Shown: one piece after another, positions 48,517-61,183 of the stretch
Numbering within the stretch: the stretch's first letter is position 1
How the letters are laid out: each line of letters opens with the position of its first letter
DNA from: an uncultured Verrucomicrobiota bacterium
Lineage (GTDB): Bacteria; Verrucomicrobiota; Verrucomicrobiia; Chthoniobacterales; JACTMZ01
Assembly: GCA_903953565.1 (NCBI GenBank)
Contig: CAJBKE010000033.1
Coordinates: 115,210 to 179,209, forward strand
DNA length: 64,000 nt
Direction of reading: 5' to 3'
The notes under the pieces: model-generated
The model's input: the letters and a program-made list of their open reading frames with translations, nothing else
What the model was told of the DNA's origin: nothing
Database searches by the model: none
Position numbers and translations under genes: made by a program

Positions 48517-48951
48517 TTATTTGCCGGCGAACATCGAGGCGATGGCCGGAAGGTTTTTCAGCACGGCATTGACCGCGTCGTCGCCGGCCACGCTCTTGGC
48601 CTGGTCGAAGAATCCGCTGGCCAGGGGCGCAGCTTTGTCCAAAGGGATGCCGGCACTCTGCAGCGCGCTGGCTGCCTGGGCCGCTTCGCCGAGGTTGCCG
48701 CCGAGCAGGCTGCCCGCGGCGGAGAGAAGTCCGCCCAAGGCGCCGCCGCCACCGCCGCCGGATCCGGCAGCCGGGGTGGATGTCATGAGTTCCGATGCGC
48801 CTGGCAGGAGGCCGAGCAGCGCGGTGAATTGCGCGTTACCGGAGGCAGCCGACTTTTGTTTGACGAAGTTGAGGAGGATGCCAACGCCGGCGCGAACTGC
48901 AGATTCGGGCAAGCCAAGGCTTTGACTGAGCGATTTGATGATTTGATCCAT
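48517..48951 (-). CDS. DUF2780/VcgC-like small protein
   Basis: MDQIIKSLSQSLGLPESAVRAGVGILLNFVKQK; QFTALLGLLPGASELMTSTP. Confidence 0.6.
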   Translation of the reverse strand: MDQIIKSLSQSLGLPESAVRAGVGILLNFVKQKSAASGNAQFTALLGLLPGASELMTSTPAAGSGGGGGGALGGLLSAAGSLLGGNLGEAAQAASALQSAGIPLDKAAPLASGFFDQAKSVAGDDAVNAVLKNLPAIASMFAGK

Positions 48952-49041
48952 TGCGGCTGTCTATGTATGCCGCGGCCGCGGCAAAGGCCAGCGGGAAGAA
49001 CGAGAATACCCTGCGCAGGGTAGGCTGAAAATTACAATGCC

Positions 49042-49287
49042 TCAGGGATTGTCCGTCGAGGCACCCGCGCTGTCGGAGTTGAGGATGCGCTCGAGGGCAT
49101 CGGCAAAATCGTCCAGGGCCTCGTCGGGCACCATAATGGTGTCGCGGCGGCCATTGACGTCTTCTGTGATTTTCAAAACGCGGCCGCGGCTATTCTCTTT
49201 GTAATCGAGGAAAAAGATCTTCCGCCCCGAAACAACTTTCTCGGAGGCCAGCACGTGGTCCGAATTGCGCCCGAAATCTTCCTTCAT
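49042..49287 (-). CDS. DUF3276 / PUR-alpha-like nucleic-acid-binding protein
   Basis: SEKVVSGRKIFFLDYKENSRGRVLKITEDVNGRRDTIMVPDEALDDFADALERIL. Confidence 0.7.
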   Translation of the reverse strand: MKEDFGRNSDHVLASEKVVSGRKIFFLDYKENSRGRVLKITEDVNGRRDTIMVPDEALDDFADALERILNSDSAGASTDNP

Positions 49288-49291
49288 TCCT

Positions 49292-49702
49292 TCACTCCTT
49301 GCGTCTCCAGATGACCAATAAAGAAGCGACCGGAACCGCGATCAAGGAGAAAAGGTTCAGGGCCATGGAAATTCCGTGCAGGCGGGCGAAGTCCGAGGTG
49401 CCGGGGGCATGTGCGGCAATGGCCGGTTGGATGAAAAGCGGGATGGCAACCAATGCGGCAAGAGCGAGGATCTGCAGGGCCAAAGCCCCGTGGTCGCGGG
49501 CGCTGCGGCGGCGGAACCACAATACAGCGGTCGCCAGCAATCCGAGGGAGATTGCGACGGTGAAGTAAGCCGGGAAGAGCGCCGTGGTGACCTCGCCGGC
49601 CCGCTCGCGCGGGAAGACGGAGAAAAGCACGCGGGCCACGCCGAAGGTGAAAAACCAGAGCGCGGCAGTCCACGCACCAACGAGCCACGCGTAGAGCTTC
49701 AT
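49292..49702 (-). CDS. DUF4149 membrane protein
   Basis: Four-TM pattern; LFSVFPRERAGEVTTALFPAYFTVAISLGLLA; DFARLHGISMALNLFSLIA. Confidence 0.75.
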   Translation of the reverse strand: MKLYAWLVGAWTAALWFFTFGVARVLFSVFPRERAGEVTTALFPAYFTVAISLGLLATAVLWFRRRSARDHGALALQILALAALVAIPLFIQPAIAAHAPGTSDFARLHGISMALNLFSLIAVPVASLLVIWRRKE

Positions 49703-50667
49703 GGACGCAGCCCAACCGCGCTTTCGACGCGGGCCATGACTTTGTCCGCCAGCGCATTGGCATGTGCAGCACCGCGGCGCAGGACGTCATCAACGTAGCC
49801 CGGATCGGTGGCGATCTCCGCCCGCTTGGCGCGCATCGGGGCGAAATACTCCCAGACTGCGGCGAAGAGCTGCTTTTTGAAATCACCGTAGCCCGTGCCG
49901 CCGGCACGGAATTTTTCGGCCATGGCGGCGGCTTCGTCCGCCGAGGCGAAGAGTTTGTAGAGTTGGTAAATGGCGTTGGACTCCGGGTCTTTCGGCGCTT
50001 CGACCGGCGTCGAATCCGTGACCATGCCCATGATTTTTTTCTTAATAGTTTTTTCCTCGGCGAAGATCTCGATCGTGTTGTGGTAGCTCTTGCTCATCTT
50101 GGCTCCATCCGTGCCGGGGACGAGCGCGGCATCCTCGCGGATGGAGGGTTCGGGCAGCTTGAAGGTCGGGCCGAAGGTTTCGTTCACCTTCACCGCGATA
50201 TCGCGCGTGACCTCGAGGTGCTGCTTCTGGTCTTTGCCGACGGGGACGATGTCGCTGTCATAAATGAGGATGTCCGCCGCCATGAGCACGGGGTAGCTGA
50301 AAAGCGCGTGCGACGGCGCGATGCCGTGGGCAATCTTGTCCTTGTAAGAATGGCAACGCTCGAGCAACCCCATCGGCGTGACCGTGCTGAGGATCCAGGT
50401 GAGGAGAGGAACTTTCGGGATGTCCGATTGGCGGAAAAGAAAGGCCTTCGCCGGATCGAGTCCGCAGGCCAGAAAATCGAGGGCGACGTCGCGCGAATAA
50501 CGACGCAACGCGTCCGCGTCGTGCAGCGAGGTCAGGGCGTGCAGGTCGGCAATGAAGTAAAGGGCTTCGCCTTGATGCTGTAGTTCGACCGCGGGGCGCA
50601 TCATGCCGAGGTAATTCCCCAAGTGCAGCGCGCCGGATGGTTGGATGCCGGAAAGGATGCGTTTCAT
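49699..50667 (-). CDS. trpS: Tryptophanyl-tRNA synthetase
   Basis: RILSGIQPSGALHLGNYLGMM; PVGKDQKQHLEVTRDIA; GTDGAKMSKSYHNTI. Confidence 0.96.
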   Translation of the reverse strand: MKRILSGIQPSGALHLGNYLGMMRPAVELQHQGEALYFIADLHALTSLHDADALRRYSRDVALDFLACGLDPAKAFLFRQSDIPKVPLLTWILSTVTPMGLLERCHSYKDKIAHGIAPSHALFSYPVLMAADILIYDSDIVPVGKDQKQHLEVTRDIAVKVNETFGPTFKLPEPSIREDAALVPGTDGAKMSKSYHNTIEIFAEEKTIKKKIMGMVTDSTPVEAPKDPESNAIYQLYKLFASADEAAAMAEKFRAGGTGYGDFKKQLFAAVWEYFAPMRAKRAEIATDPGYVDDVLRRGAAHANALADKVMARVESAVGLRP

Positions 50668-50735
50668 GCGAAGCTTGGATTAAAACACAGTCAGCGCGCG
50701 CAGCACAGAGGGAATGAGGTTCAGCACGATTGTAG

Positions 50736-50804
50736 TGTAGCGGCGGCGTGCCAGCGGCCGGTTGTTCTCGATGAACGGCCGTCGCCGGGGACGGCGACGC
50801 TACA
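50736..50804. repeat. 69-bp palindromic repeat (TGTAGCG...CGCTACA), intergenic copy
   Basis: tgtagcggcggcgtgccagcggccggttgttctcgatgaacggccgtcgccggggacggcgacgctaca. Confidence 0.85.
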
Positions 50805-50862
50805 GGTGAGAGCTGCGGGCGCGGTTCGCGGGGACGCTCGCCCTCCAAGCGAATGCTCCCGC

Positions 50863-51321
50863 TCAGTAAACGTAATACTCCGGCAGAGGAAAGGCGTTGC
50901 GGATGAGGGTGATCTCGGGGGCGTCCTCGCTCGTGGCGAGGACTTCGACGATGTCGAAGCGGAGGCGGATGTCGGGATAGTTGAGAAGGCGGAGCCAGGC
51001 CATGGCGCCTCTGGCCACGCGGCGTTGTTTGTCATAGTCGACGGCGTCGGCAGGGCGTCCGCGTTCCTCGCTGGCCCGGGTCTTCACTTCGACGAAGACC
51101 AGGGTCTCCGTTTTTTTGTCCCGGCAAACGAGATCGACTTCGCCGCCGCCGGGCGGGACGAAATTGCGGTAGAGGATGCGGTAGCCGTGGCGGCGAAGGT
51201 ATTTCTCGGCCTGACGTTCGCCCCATTGTCCGAAGACGATATGACGGGGCAGGGGCTTAGACCGCGAACTGCGTTTGCGCCACCGGTTGAAAAGATCGGC
51301 GATGGACTGGGCTGGGGCCAT
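50863..51321 (-). CDS. YraN/UPF0102 family protein
   Basis: GQWGERQAEKYLRRHGYRILYRNFVPPGGGEVDLVCRDKKTETLVFVEVKTR. Confidence 0.88.
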   Translation of the reverse strand: MAPAQSIADLFNRWRKRSSRSKPLPRHIVFGQWGERQAEKYLRRHGYRILYRNFVPPGGGEVDLVCRDKKTETLVFVEVKTRASEERGRPADAVDYDKQRRVARGAMAWLRLLNYPDIRLRFDIVEVLATSEDAPEITLIRNAFPLPEYYVY

Positions 51322-51874
51322 GGGATCGGAGGGCTTCGAGGTGCTCGCGCACACCATAACCTTTGTGGCGGGCGAAGCCATACTGCGGATACTCCGCGTC
51401 GAGCGCGGTCATGAGACGGTCGCGGGCTACTTTGGCGATGATGCTGGCCGCGGCGATGCTCAGGCTGAGTGTGTCTCCGGCCACCAGTGCGGTGTGCGGC
51501 ACGGGAAGCCCGCGCACGGGGAGGCCGTCGACCAGCGCGTGGTCGGGCTTCCGCGGCAGGGCCGCCACGGCACGGGCCATGGCGAGATGTGTGGCGCGGA
51601 GGATATTGAGGCTGTCGATCTCTCCCACATCCGCTTGCCCGATGCCCCAGTGGATGTCGGCGCGGAGGGTGAGGATGGTGTGGAAATGCTCGCGTTTCTT
51701 GGCGGTCAGTTTTTTCGAGTCATTGAGACCCTCGATCGCGCAATCCTCGGGCAAGATGACGGCGGCGGCGACCACTGGACCGGCGAGCGGTCCGCGTCCG
51801 GCTTCATCGACCCCGGCGACCAAAAAAATCCCGCGAGCGCGCAGGGCACGCTCGCGGGAAAAGTCGCAGGCCAT
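51257..51874 (-). CDS. rnhB: Ribonuclease HII
   Basis: VAGVDEAGRGPLAGPVVAAAVIL; GLNDSKKLTAKKRE; SIAAASIIAKVARDRLM. Confidence 0.95.
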   Translation of the reverse strand: MACDFSRERALRARGIFLVAGVDEAGRGPLAGPVVAAAVILPEDCAIEGLNDSKKLTAKKREHFHTILTLRADIHWGIGQADVGEIDSLNILRATHLAMARAVAALPRKPDHALVDGLPVRGLPVPHTALVAGDTLSLSIAAASIIAKVARDRLMTALDAEYPQYGFARHKGYGVREHLEALRSHGPSPVHRRSFQPVAQTQFAV

Positions 51875-51893
51875 GGGAAGGCCCGGGAAAGGT

Positions 51894-52259
51894 TTATGCC
51901 GCGGCTGCGGTGGCGCGGGCTTTTTCCTTCACCGTGGTGGCGGATTTGCCTTTGCGCGTGCGCAGGTAATTGAGCTTGGCGCGGCGGACGGCGCCCTTCT
52001 TTTCCACTTCGATCTTGGCGATGCGCGGGGAGTGCAGCGGGAAGACGCGCTCGACGCCTTCGCCGTAGGAGACACGGCGCACGGTGAAATTCTCGTTCAC
52101 CCCGGTGCCTTTGCGTCCGATGACAATGCCGGCGTAGATTTGGATACGCTCTTTGTCGCCTTCGATGACGCGGGTGTGCACCTTGATGGTGTCGCCCACC
52201 GTGAATTGGGCGATTTCTTTCTTCAATTGCTCGGCTTCGATTTTGTGCAAAACATTCAT
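51894..52259 (-). CDS. rplS: 50S ribosomal protein L19
   Basis: [67 protein letters not shown]. Confidence 0.97.
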   Translation of the reverse strand: MNVLHKIEAEQLKKEIAQFTVGDTIKVHTRVIEGDKERIQIYAGIVIGRKGTGVNENFTVRRVSYGEGVERVFPLHSPRIAKIEVEKKGAVRRAKLNYLRTRKGKSATTVKEKARATAAAA

Positions 52260-52412
52260 GGCTTCTTTCTTCTCCCGAAAAAAATGGCCCTGCTGTTTAT
52301 CTCCGCAAGGTCCTGAGGGCAACAACTTTCCTCCGTCCGGACGGAACATATCGACATATCATGATATTTTGATGGGTTGCTTTTGGATGATCCTCAGGTA
52401 TTTAATACGACG

Positions 52413-52976
52413 ATGAACAGTATTGCGACCAAAACGGGGGATGATGGGTCGACGTCTTTGTTGTTTGGCCGCCGCGTGTCCAAGACCGATATGCGCATCG
52501 TGGCCAACGGACGGGTCGACGAACTCAATGTCCGCCTCGGTATGGCCAAAGCCAGTCTGCCGCCCGACGAAACCGAAGCGCGCGTTTTCATCGAACAGGT
52601 GCAGCGCAATCTGGTGAACCTGATGGGCGAGGTGGCGGTGGCGCCGGAGGATTGGGAGCGTTACGCATCGAGCGGCATGCCGAATTTCGACGAGGCGCTC
52701 CTTGGTGTGCTCGATGCTCGCGTGGCGCGTTTGGAGTCCGAGGGATTCACCTACAAAGGTTGGGCCACGCCGGGGGGCAACCTTCCCGCGGCTTCGCTCG
52801 ACTGTGCCCGCACGGCCTGCCGCAACGCGGAGCTCGGACTTCTCACCGTTCGCGACGCCGGGCTGCTCAATCCTCAACGATCCGACCTCATGCTGCATTC
52901 CCTCAACCGCCTGTCGGACGTCCTCTGGCTCGAGGCGCGCCGGGCCGAGAGCACCATTCCTGCGCCCCAAGCGTAA
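52413..52976 (+). CDS. Cob(I)alamin adenosyltransferase (PduO-type)
   Basis: [46 protein letters not shown]-terminal [21 protein letters not shown]. Confidence 0.92.
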   Translation: MNSIATKTGDDGSTSLLFGRRVSKTDMRIVANGRVDELNVRLGMAKASLPPDETEARVFIEQVQRNLVNLMGEVAVAPEDWERYASSGMPNFDEALLGVLDARVARLESEGFTYKGWATPGGNLPAASLDCARTACRNAELGLLTVRDAGLLNPQRSDLMLHSLNRLSDVLWLEARRAESTIPAPQA

Positions 52977-52984
52977 TCATTCCG

Positions 52985-56677
<3,693 letters not shown>

Positions 56678-56718
56678 AGGAAACAGGGCGGAGACCTGAG
56701 TTTGAGGCTTGAGTGAGT

Positions 56719-56787
56719 TGTAGCGGCGGTCTGTGACCGCCGGAGCATGAAGGAAATAGGCACAGACGGTCGCAGACCGCCGCTACA
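56719..56787. repeat. 69-bp palindromic repeat with 21-bp near-perfect inverted ends, downstream of metH
   Basis: TGTAGCGGCGGTCTGTGACCG ... CGGTCGCAGACCGCCGCTACA. Confidence 0.88.
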
Positions 56788-56846
56788 CCAGCAGAGGATG
56801 CGCTACATCTTGAACTCGGGAACGTCCTCGGCAACGCGCGGCAGCG

Positions 56847-58304
56847 TTAGATGAGTTTGGCAAACGGGTGAAATCTGAAACGGTTGTTCCTGTCCATTTT
56901 CTTTTTCAGAGCCTTGACGTTTTCCGCCATGGCCTCCGTCCCGAAAATGTCGGCTGCCGATACCATATAGTCCGCATCGTCGGGTTGCGAATGCGTCCCG
57001 CTGAAGTCGACGGTCAGGTTGTCGACGTTTCGTGCCTTCTCCACGAGGCGCCGGGTGAGGTCGGCAATGGCCTGTCGCTCGCCAGCCTTTTTCTTTCCGG
57101 CATCGTAGAGGGTGATCAGGTCGGCAAAAAACGTGTGATGACAATTGCCGCTCGGAAGCTTTGGCCCCGAGAGAGCCGCGCCTCCCAGCGTCCGAATCTC
57201 CAGGATCGACAGCTCCGCCTCGTCGAGCGGGGCTTGGCTGACGGCTGTGTCGGAGACGAATTCCAGAATTTCGTCATCGGGGATATCCTTGGTTCCCATG
57301 CAGTGTTGGAGCATGGCCAAAGGACTTCCCTTCATGCCGTCGATGACCGGCCACAAGGCGGCCGCCGTCTCGTACCAAGAGGTCCAGTGGAACTCCATGG
57401 CCACCGGAAGATTCAAGCTGGCGGCGAGATCCTCCAGCGGCTTGACGAACTCCGTCGTGCTTCCCCGGAAGGAATCATAAAAGACCACCGTCACGACCAG
57501 AGCTTTCGTACCCGTCACGACAAGCTCCATCGAGACCGACTCGTCCGGCAAGGCGTGCTCTTTCATGAAGCCGAGGGCGCTCCGTGAAAACTCCACCGCT
57601 TGTTCTCTTGTCTCGAAGGAGAAGATGCGCTGCTCTGCGCTCTGCACGACGCTCTCGGGCGCCGCGCGAACGGTGACATCGACGACGATGCCGAGGGCGC
57701 TGCCGGCTCCCAGCATGGCGGTAAAAAGTTCATCCTCCGGAGTGAGAACGCGTATGTCGCCCTCCGCCGTCACCATGGTCAACTTGACCGCGCGCTGTCC
57801 CAACAATCCGAGCCGCCGCGAAAAGTAGCCGCTCAATCCGCCATTGACGATGTAGCCGACCACGCCGACGCCCGGACCGGTCCCGACCGGCAGGGCGAGT
57901 TGATGGTGCTTGAGTGCCTCCACCAGTTCCCTGTTGAGCGCGCCGGCCCCCACCGTCACCAGAGTGCCTTCATCGTCCCGGTGAAACTCGATAGATTTCA
58001 GGTGGGCCAAATCCAGAATCACGGCATCGCTGCTGGCCAACGCGGCCGCGTTCGAAGATTCGTGACCTCCGCAGATGCAAGCGATCGGAGTGGTCGCCGG
58101 TGATGATTTGACCAGAGCGGCGATCTCATCGGCCGATCGAGGATGGTAAATGTGACGGGCTAAAGTCTGGGCGGGAGGTGCGGCTCCGTCGCTCGTCGTC
58201 AGCACCTTGTTGCCGCTCAGGCACCAAATGCGCTGTTTAAACCAATCCTTGTCCGCTTCGGGTGATGCTTTTTCCATGCTTGTCTGGGTTTGACTGGAGG
58301 CCAT
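56847..58304 (-). CDS. FAD-binding oxidoreductase (FAD_binding_4 / berberine-bridge-like)
   Basis: PRSADEIAALVKSSPATTPIACICGGHESSNAAALASSDAVILDLAHLKSIEF; LPVGTGPGVGVVGYIVNGGLSGYFSRRLGL. Confidence 0.75.
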   Translation of the reverse strand: MASSQTQTSMEKASPEADKDWFKQRIWCLSGNKVLTTSDGAAPPAQTLARHIYHPRSADEIAALVKSSPATTPIACICGGHESSNAAALASSDAVILDLAHLKSIEFHRDDEGTLVTVGAGALNRELVEALKHHQLALPVGTGPGVGVVGYIVNGGLSGYFSRRLGLLGQRAVKLTMVTAEGDIRVLTPEDELFTAMLGAGSALGIVVDVTVRAAPESVVQSAEQRIFSFETREQAVEFSRSALGFMKEHALPDESVSMELVVTGTKALVVTVVFYDSFRGSTTEFVKPLEDLAASLNLPVAMEFHWTSWYETAAALWPVIDGMKGSPLAMLQHCMGTKDIPDDEILEFVSDTAVSQAPLDEAELSILEIRTLGGAALSGPKLPSGNCHHTFFADLITLYDAGKKKAGERQAIADLTRRLVEKARNVDNLTVDFSGTHSQPDDADYMVSAADIFGTEAMAENVKALKKKMDRNNRFRFHPFAKLI

Positions 58305-58664
58305 GTGTCTCGGATCCGCTGCTCGATCGCATCGACTTTTCTTTTCCACCGTCGTGGAGATGGCTCTGGCCGGGACCATTGCTGCTGTCCGCGGCGGCTT
58401 CCGGCAAGTGTAAAGCACCGCAAATTCGTGTGCCCGCGGCAAACGATGCGAGCGTCGGTCTGAACAATGACGGCATCACTTCAGGTGATGGCGGCATAGG
58501 ACGCGACCATCGCATGCAGCGATCCGCGGCGCTGCCGCTTCGGACGCTTCGCTTTCAGTCCTCGCTCTTGTCCACCGCAACGAGGCGCGGTTTCCAGAGT
58601 TTGAGCGTGTCCATGAAGAGCTCCCATGTCTGCGGTGACATAGGGTAGGGGATGGTGCAGTCGC

Positions 58665-59576
58665 TTAGCAGGCGACTTTTTCGCCAGCACGATCCTTGTT
58701 GCTGCGGATCATGGCGTCGGTGAGCTTGCCGCGTAACCCCGTGGCCCGACTGCGGGTAATGGTCACGACGAGCGGCTTCCCGTTCGGAAGCGTGATGCGG
58801 TAGACGATGCGCTCACCAAAAACGTAGTCCGGCACGAGATAGTGTTCGTCACTCGTTGTTCGCTCAATCTCCGGCCAAAACGGATACCGCTCGAGCACCA
58901 CGTGGGTTTTTTGCTCGGGTTTGAATTGGCCGGAACTTTCGATTTGGTTCCACGCGGGGCTGTCGGCCACTTCCTTGGTCGCAGCAAGTTCGCCGATGGT
59001 CATTTCCTTGAGCTCGGAAGAGCCCTGCTGCAAAGCGTATTCGGCCATGTCAGAGTCGCTTGGGCCGGACTCGCGCCGTTCTTTGTTGAGAAGCTGGGCA
59101 AGATAGCGATACATGCGCCGGAATTTTTCCGGTTTCGATGCCAGTGGGCCGAGGAGGAGATCGATACGCAACCAGAGGTCATCGATTGCTTGCTGTGCGT
59201 CCTCAGCCGAAAGCGCGCTCTGCCGGTAGGACTCGTAGGTCTCTTTGGTGAAGAGCGAGCCATTGAGAGTTTTCGGCGCAAAGAACTCCACCGCTTCCGA
59301 CAAATCCGCGGAGGTGAGGAATGAAGCGTTTTTTTCCTGCCAGGCTTTGCGCCACGCCTCCGCGCTCTCCATCAACTTCATGGCGTTGCAACTGGTCGCC
59401 GCTTCGATTGCGAAAGCGGCGTCCTCCGGCAGCGGCGCGGCGCCACGCTCGATGTTTTGAATGGTGGCCGTTTTAAGCCCGGTTTGTTTTGCGCAATCCT
59501 CGCGCGACCATTCCAAGATGTCGCGGAGCTGGTGCAACGGATGCTTGTGGGGGGCAGCTGATTTCGTCTCGCTCAT
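58665..59576 (-). CDS. XRE-family HTH transcriptional regulator
   Basis: LHQLRDILEWSREDCAKQTGLKTATIQNIERGAAPLPEDAAFAIEAATSCN. Confidence 0.75.
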   Translation of the reverse strand: MSETKSAAPHKHPLHQLRDILEWSREDCAKQTGLKTATIQNIERGAAPLPEDAAFAIEAATSCNAMKLMESAEAWRKAWQEKNASFLTSADLSEAVEFFAPKTLNGSLFTKETYESYRQSALSAEDAQQAIDDLWLRIDLLLGPLASKPEKFRRMYRYLAQLLNKERRESGPSDSDMAEYALQQGSSELKEMTIGELAATKEVADSPAWNQIESSGQFKPEQKTHVVLERYPFWPEIERTTSDEHYLVPDYVFGERIVYRITLPNGKPLVVTITRSRATGLRGKLTDAMIRSNKDRAGEKVAC

Positions 59577-59666
59577 AACTCCGCTACCCTCGCACAGGCG
59601 ACAAGTAAGCTGTCAAGCAGAAAAACAGGTAGTCTGACATTTTGTAAAAAACTACATTTTGGGGTA

Positions 59667-59693
59667 TTGACTTAGTAGACTACTCGGTATAGT
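59667..59693 (+). promoter_or_regulatory. Putative promoter/operator between the divergent XRE regulator and hypothetical ORF
   Basis: TTGACT...TATAGT (15-nt spacing) with the palindrome AGTAGACTACT (59674-59684) in the spacer. Confidence 0.35.
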
Positions 59694-59807
59694 GGTTATT
59701 CATCGGACGGAACTATCTCTCGGTTCTCTCAAATGGGCCGGGCACCTCCAAAGAGACGTGCTCGTGAAGCTCAGAGGCTGAGGCGATGACCCCGCTACCG
59801 ATGAACT

Positions 59808-60353
59808 ATGCAACCTGCATACGAAACAAACACCTCCACCACGGAGGTCATCGAGAAACAACCCGATTCGAAGTATATCTTCAACGGGGTAGTCATCACG
59901 CCTGAGGTCGTCTCTCAGGTCGTGACCAAGATCAACGAGGCGAAAGCGTTGCTTCCGTCCTTGCCGAACCTCACAGGGCTCGAGCGCCGCCGCATGGCCA
60001 AGCTCGGCACCAAGACCTTGGGGTTTGTTCACGGGGCATTCGAGGCAGCGCAGAAAGATCCAGGCGTCCTACCCGGCAGCCTGTCCCTCGCCACGCTGGC
60101 ACAGCAGGAGGAACTCTACGAGGCCTTGAGCCTTTTGGAGGCCCACGCATCCGACTTCAACGCAAAGTTGGGCGATGCGCTCCTGCTCACCGGCAGCTGG
60201 AACTACTCGGTCGCCTTGTCCATCTACCAGATGTTCAAGACGCCGCTGGCCAAAGCAAAAATGCCTGAACAGCAGGCGTATTTGCGCCAGCGCTTTGCCC
60301 GCACTCCCAAAAAGAAGGAAGACCAATCCTCGGGCACGGCTAAAACGAAGTAA
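59808..60353 (+). CDS. Hypothetical protein
   Basis: 181-aa ORF with coherent amphipathic sequence, divergent from XRE regulator. Confidence 0.55.
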   Translation: MQPAYETNTSTTEVIEKQPDSKYIFNGVVITPEVVSQVVTKINEAKALLPSLPNLTGLERRRMAKLGTKTLGFVHGAFEAAQKDPGVLPGSLSLATLAQQEELYEALSLLEAHASDFNAKLGDALLLTGSWNYSVALSIYQMFKTPLAKAKMPEQQAYLRQRFARTPKKKEDQSSGTAKTK

Positions 60354-60517
60354 GCAGTTTGATCACCGCTTTGCCGACGGTTAATCGGCTCCTGACAGGC
60401 ATCGGCTAGACCCCGGTGCCTGTCTTTTTTGTGCCAGGGATTGGTCTGTGGGGAAAATTCACCGGGAAGTGGGGCAATTCAAGCGAAAACCCGCCTTTTT
60501 TCATTGGCGGCCCGAGA

Positions 60518-61020
60518 AAATTTGGTGACGCGCCGACCTTTTTTGGCGACGCGCCGACTAAATTTGGTGAAGCGCCGAGTTAATTTGGCGAACGGCCGAT
60601 CAGATTTGCTCAAGCGCCGACTCAATTCGGTGGCGCGCCGACTAAATTTGGTGACGGCCCGACCTTTTTTGGTGACGCGCCGACTAAATTCGGCGACGCG
60701 CCGAGTTGTTTTGGCGAACAGCCGATCAGATTTGCTCAAGCGCCGACTAAATTTGCTGACACGCCACCAAATTTTCTCGGGCCGCCAATGAATTTTGCTC
60801 AACCGCCGACCAAATTTGCTGACGCGCCGACTATTTTTGCTGGCGCGCCGACTCATTTTGCCCAAGCGCCGACTATTTTTGCTCACGCGCCACCAAAATT
60901 TGCCCAAGCGCCGAGTTGATTTGCTGACGCGCCGACCAAATTTGCTGGCGCTTCACCAAATTTTGCTCAACCGCCAATAAATTTTGGCGAATGGCCGATC
61001 AAATTTGCCGCCGCTCCAGT
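60518..61020. repeat. Tandem array of about 24 degenerate 21-nt units (aaatttgSYgacgcgccgact)
   Basis: e.g. ttttttggcgacgcgccgact / aaatttggtgaagcgccgagt / taatttggcgaacggccgatc / agatttgctcaagcgccgact... Confidence 0.95.
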
Positions 61021-61183
61021 CAATTTCACCCCCATTACGGCACTCAAAAACCATTTGCGCTGGGACAGGAAAATAACTATTTTTTGCCCATTGTTGTCAT
61101 CGTCTTGGGTGCGCCGGCCGCGGACCTCTTATTGTGACGACGCCGTATGCAAATGTCGGTGTTGGTCGCGGCCGGAAAAAAAC

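Noticed and set aside
50863-51381. Full upstream extension of the YraN ORF to 51381
   Set aside because: Would overlap the 3' end of rnhB by >120 bp; a later ATG at 51321 reduces the overlap and precedes the conserved domain.
60518-61020. CRISPR array
   Set aside because: Units are contiguous 21-mers with no unique spacers, and no cas genes are present in the window.
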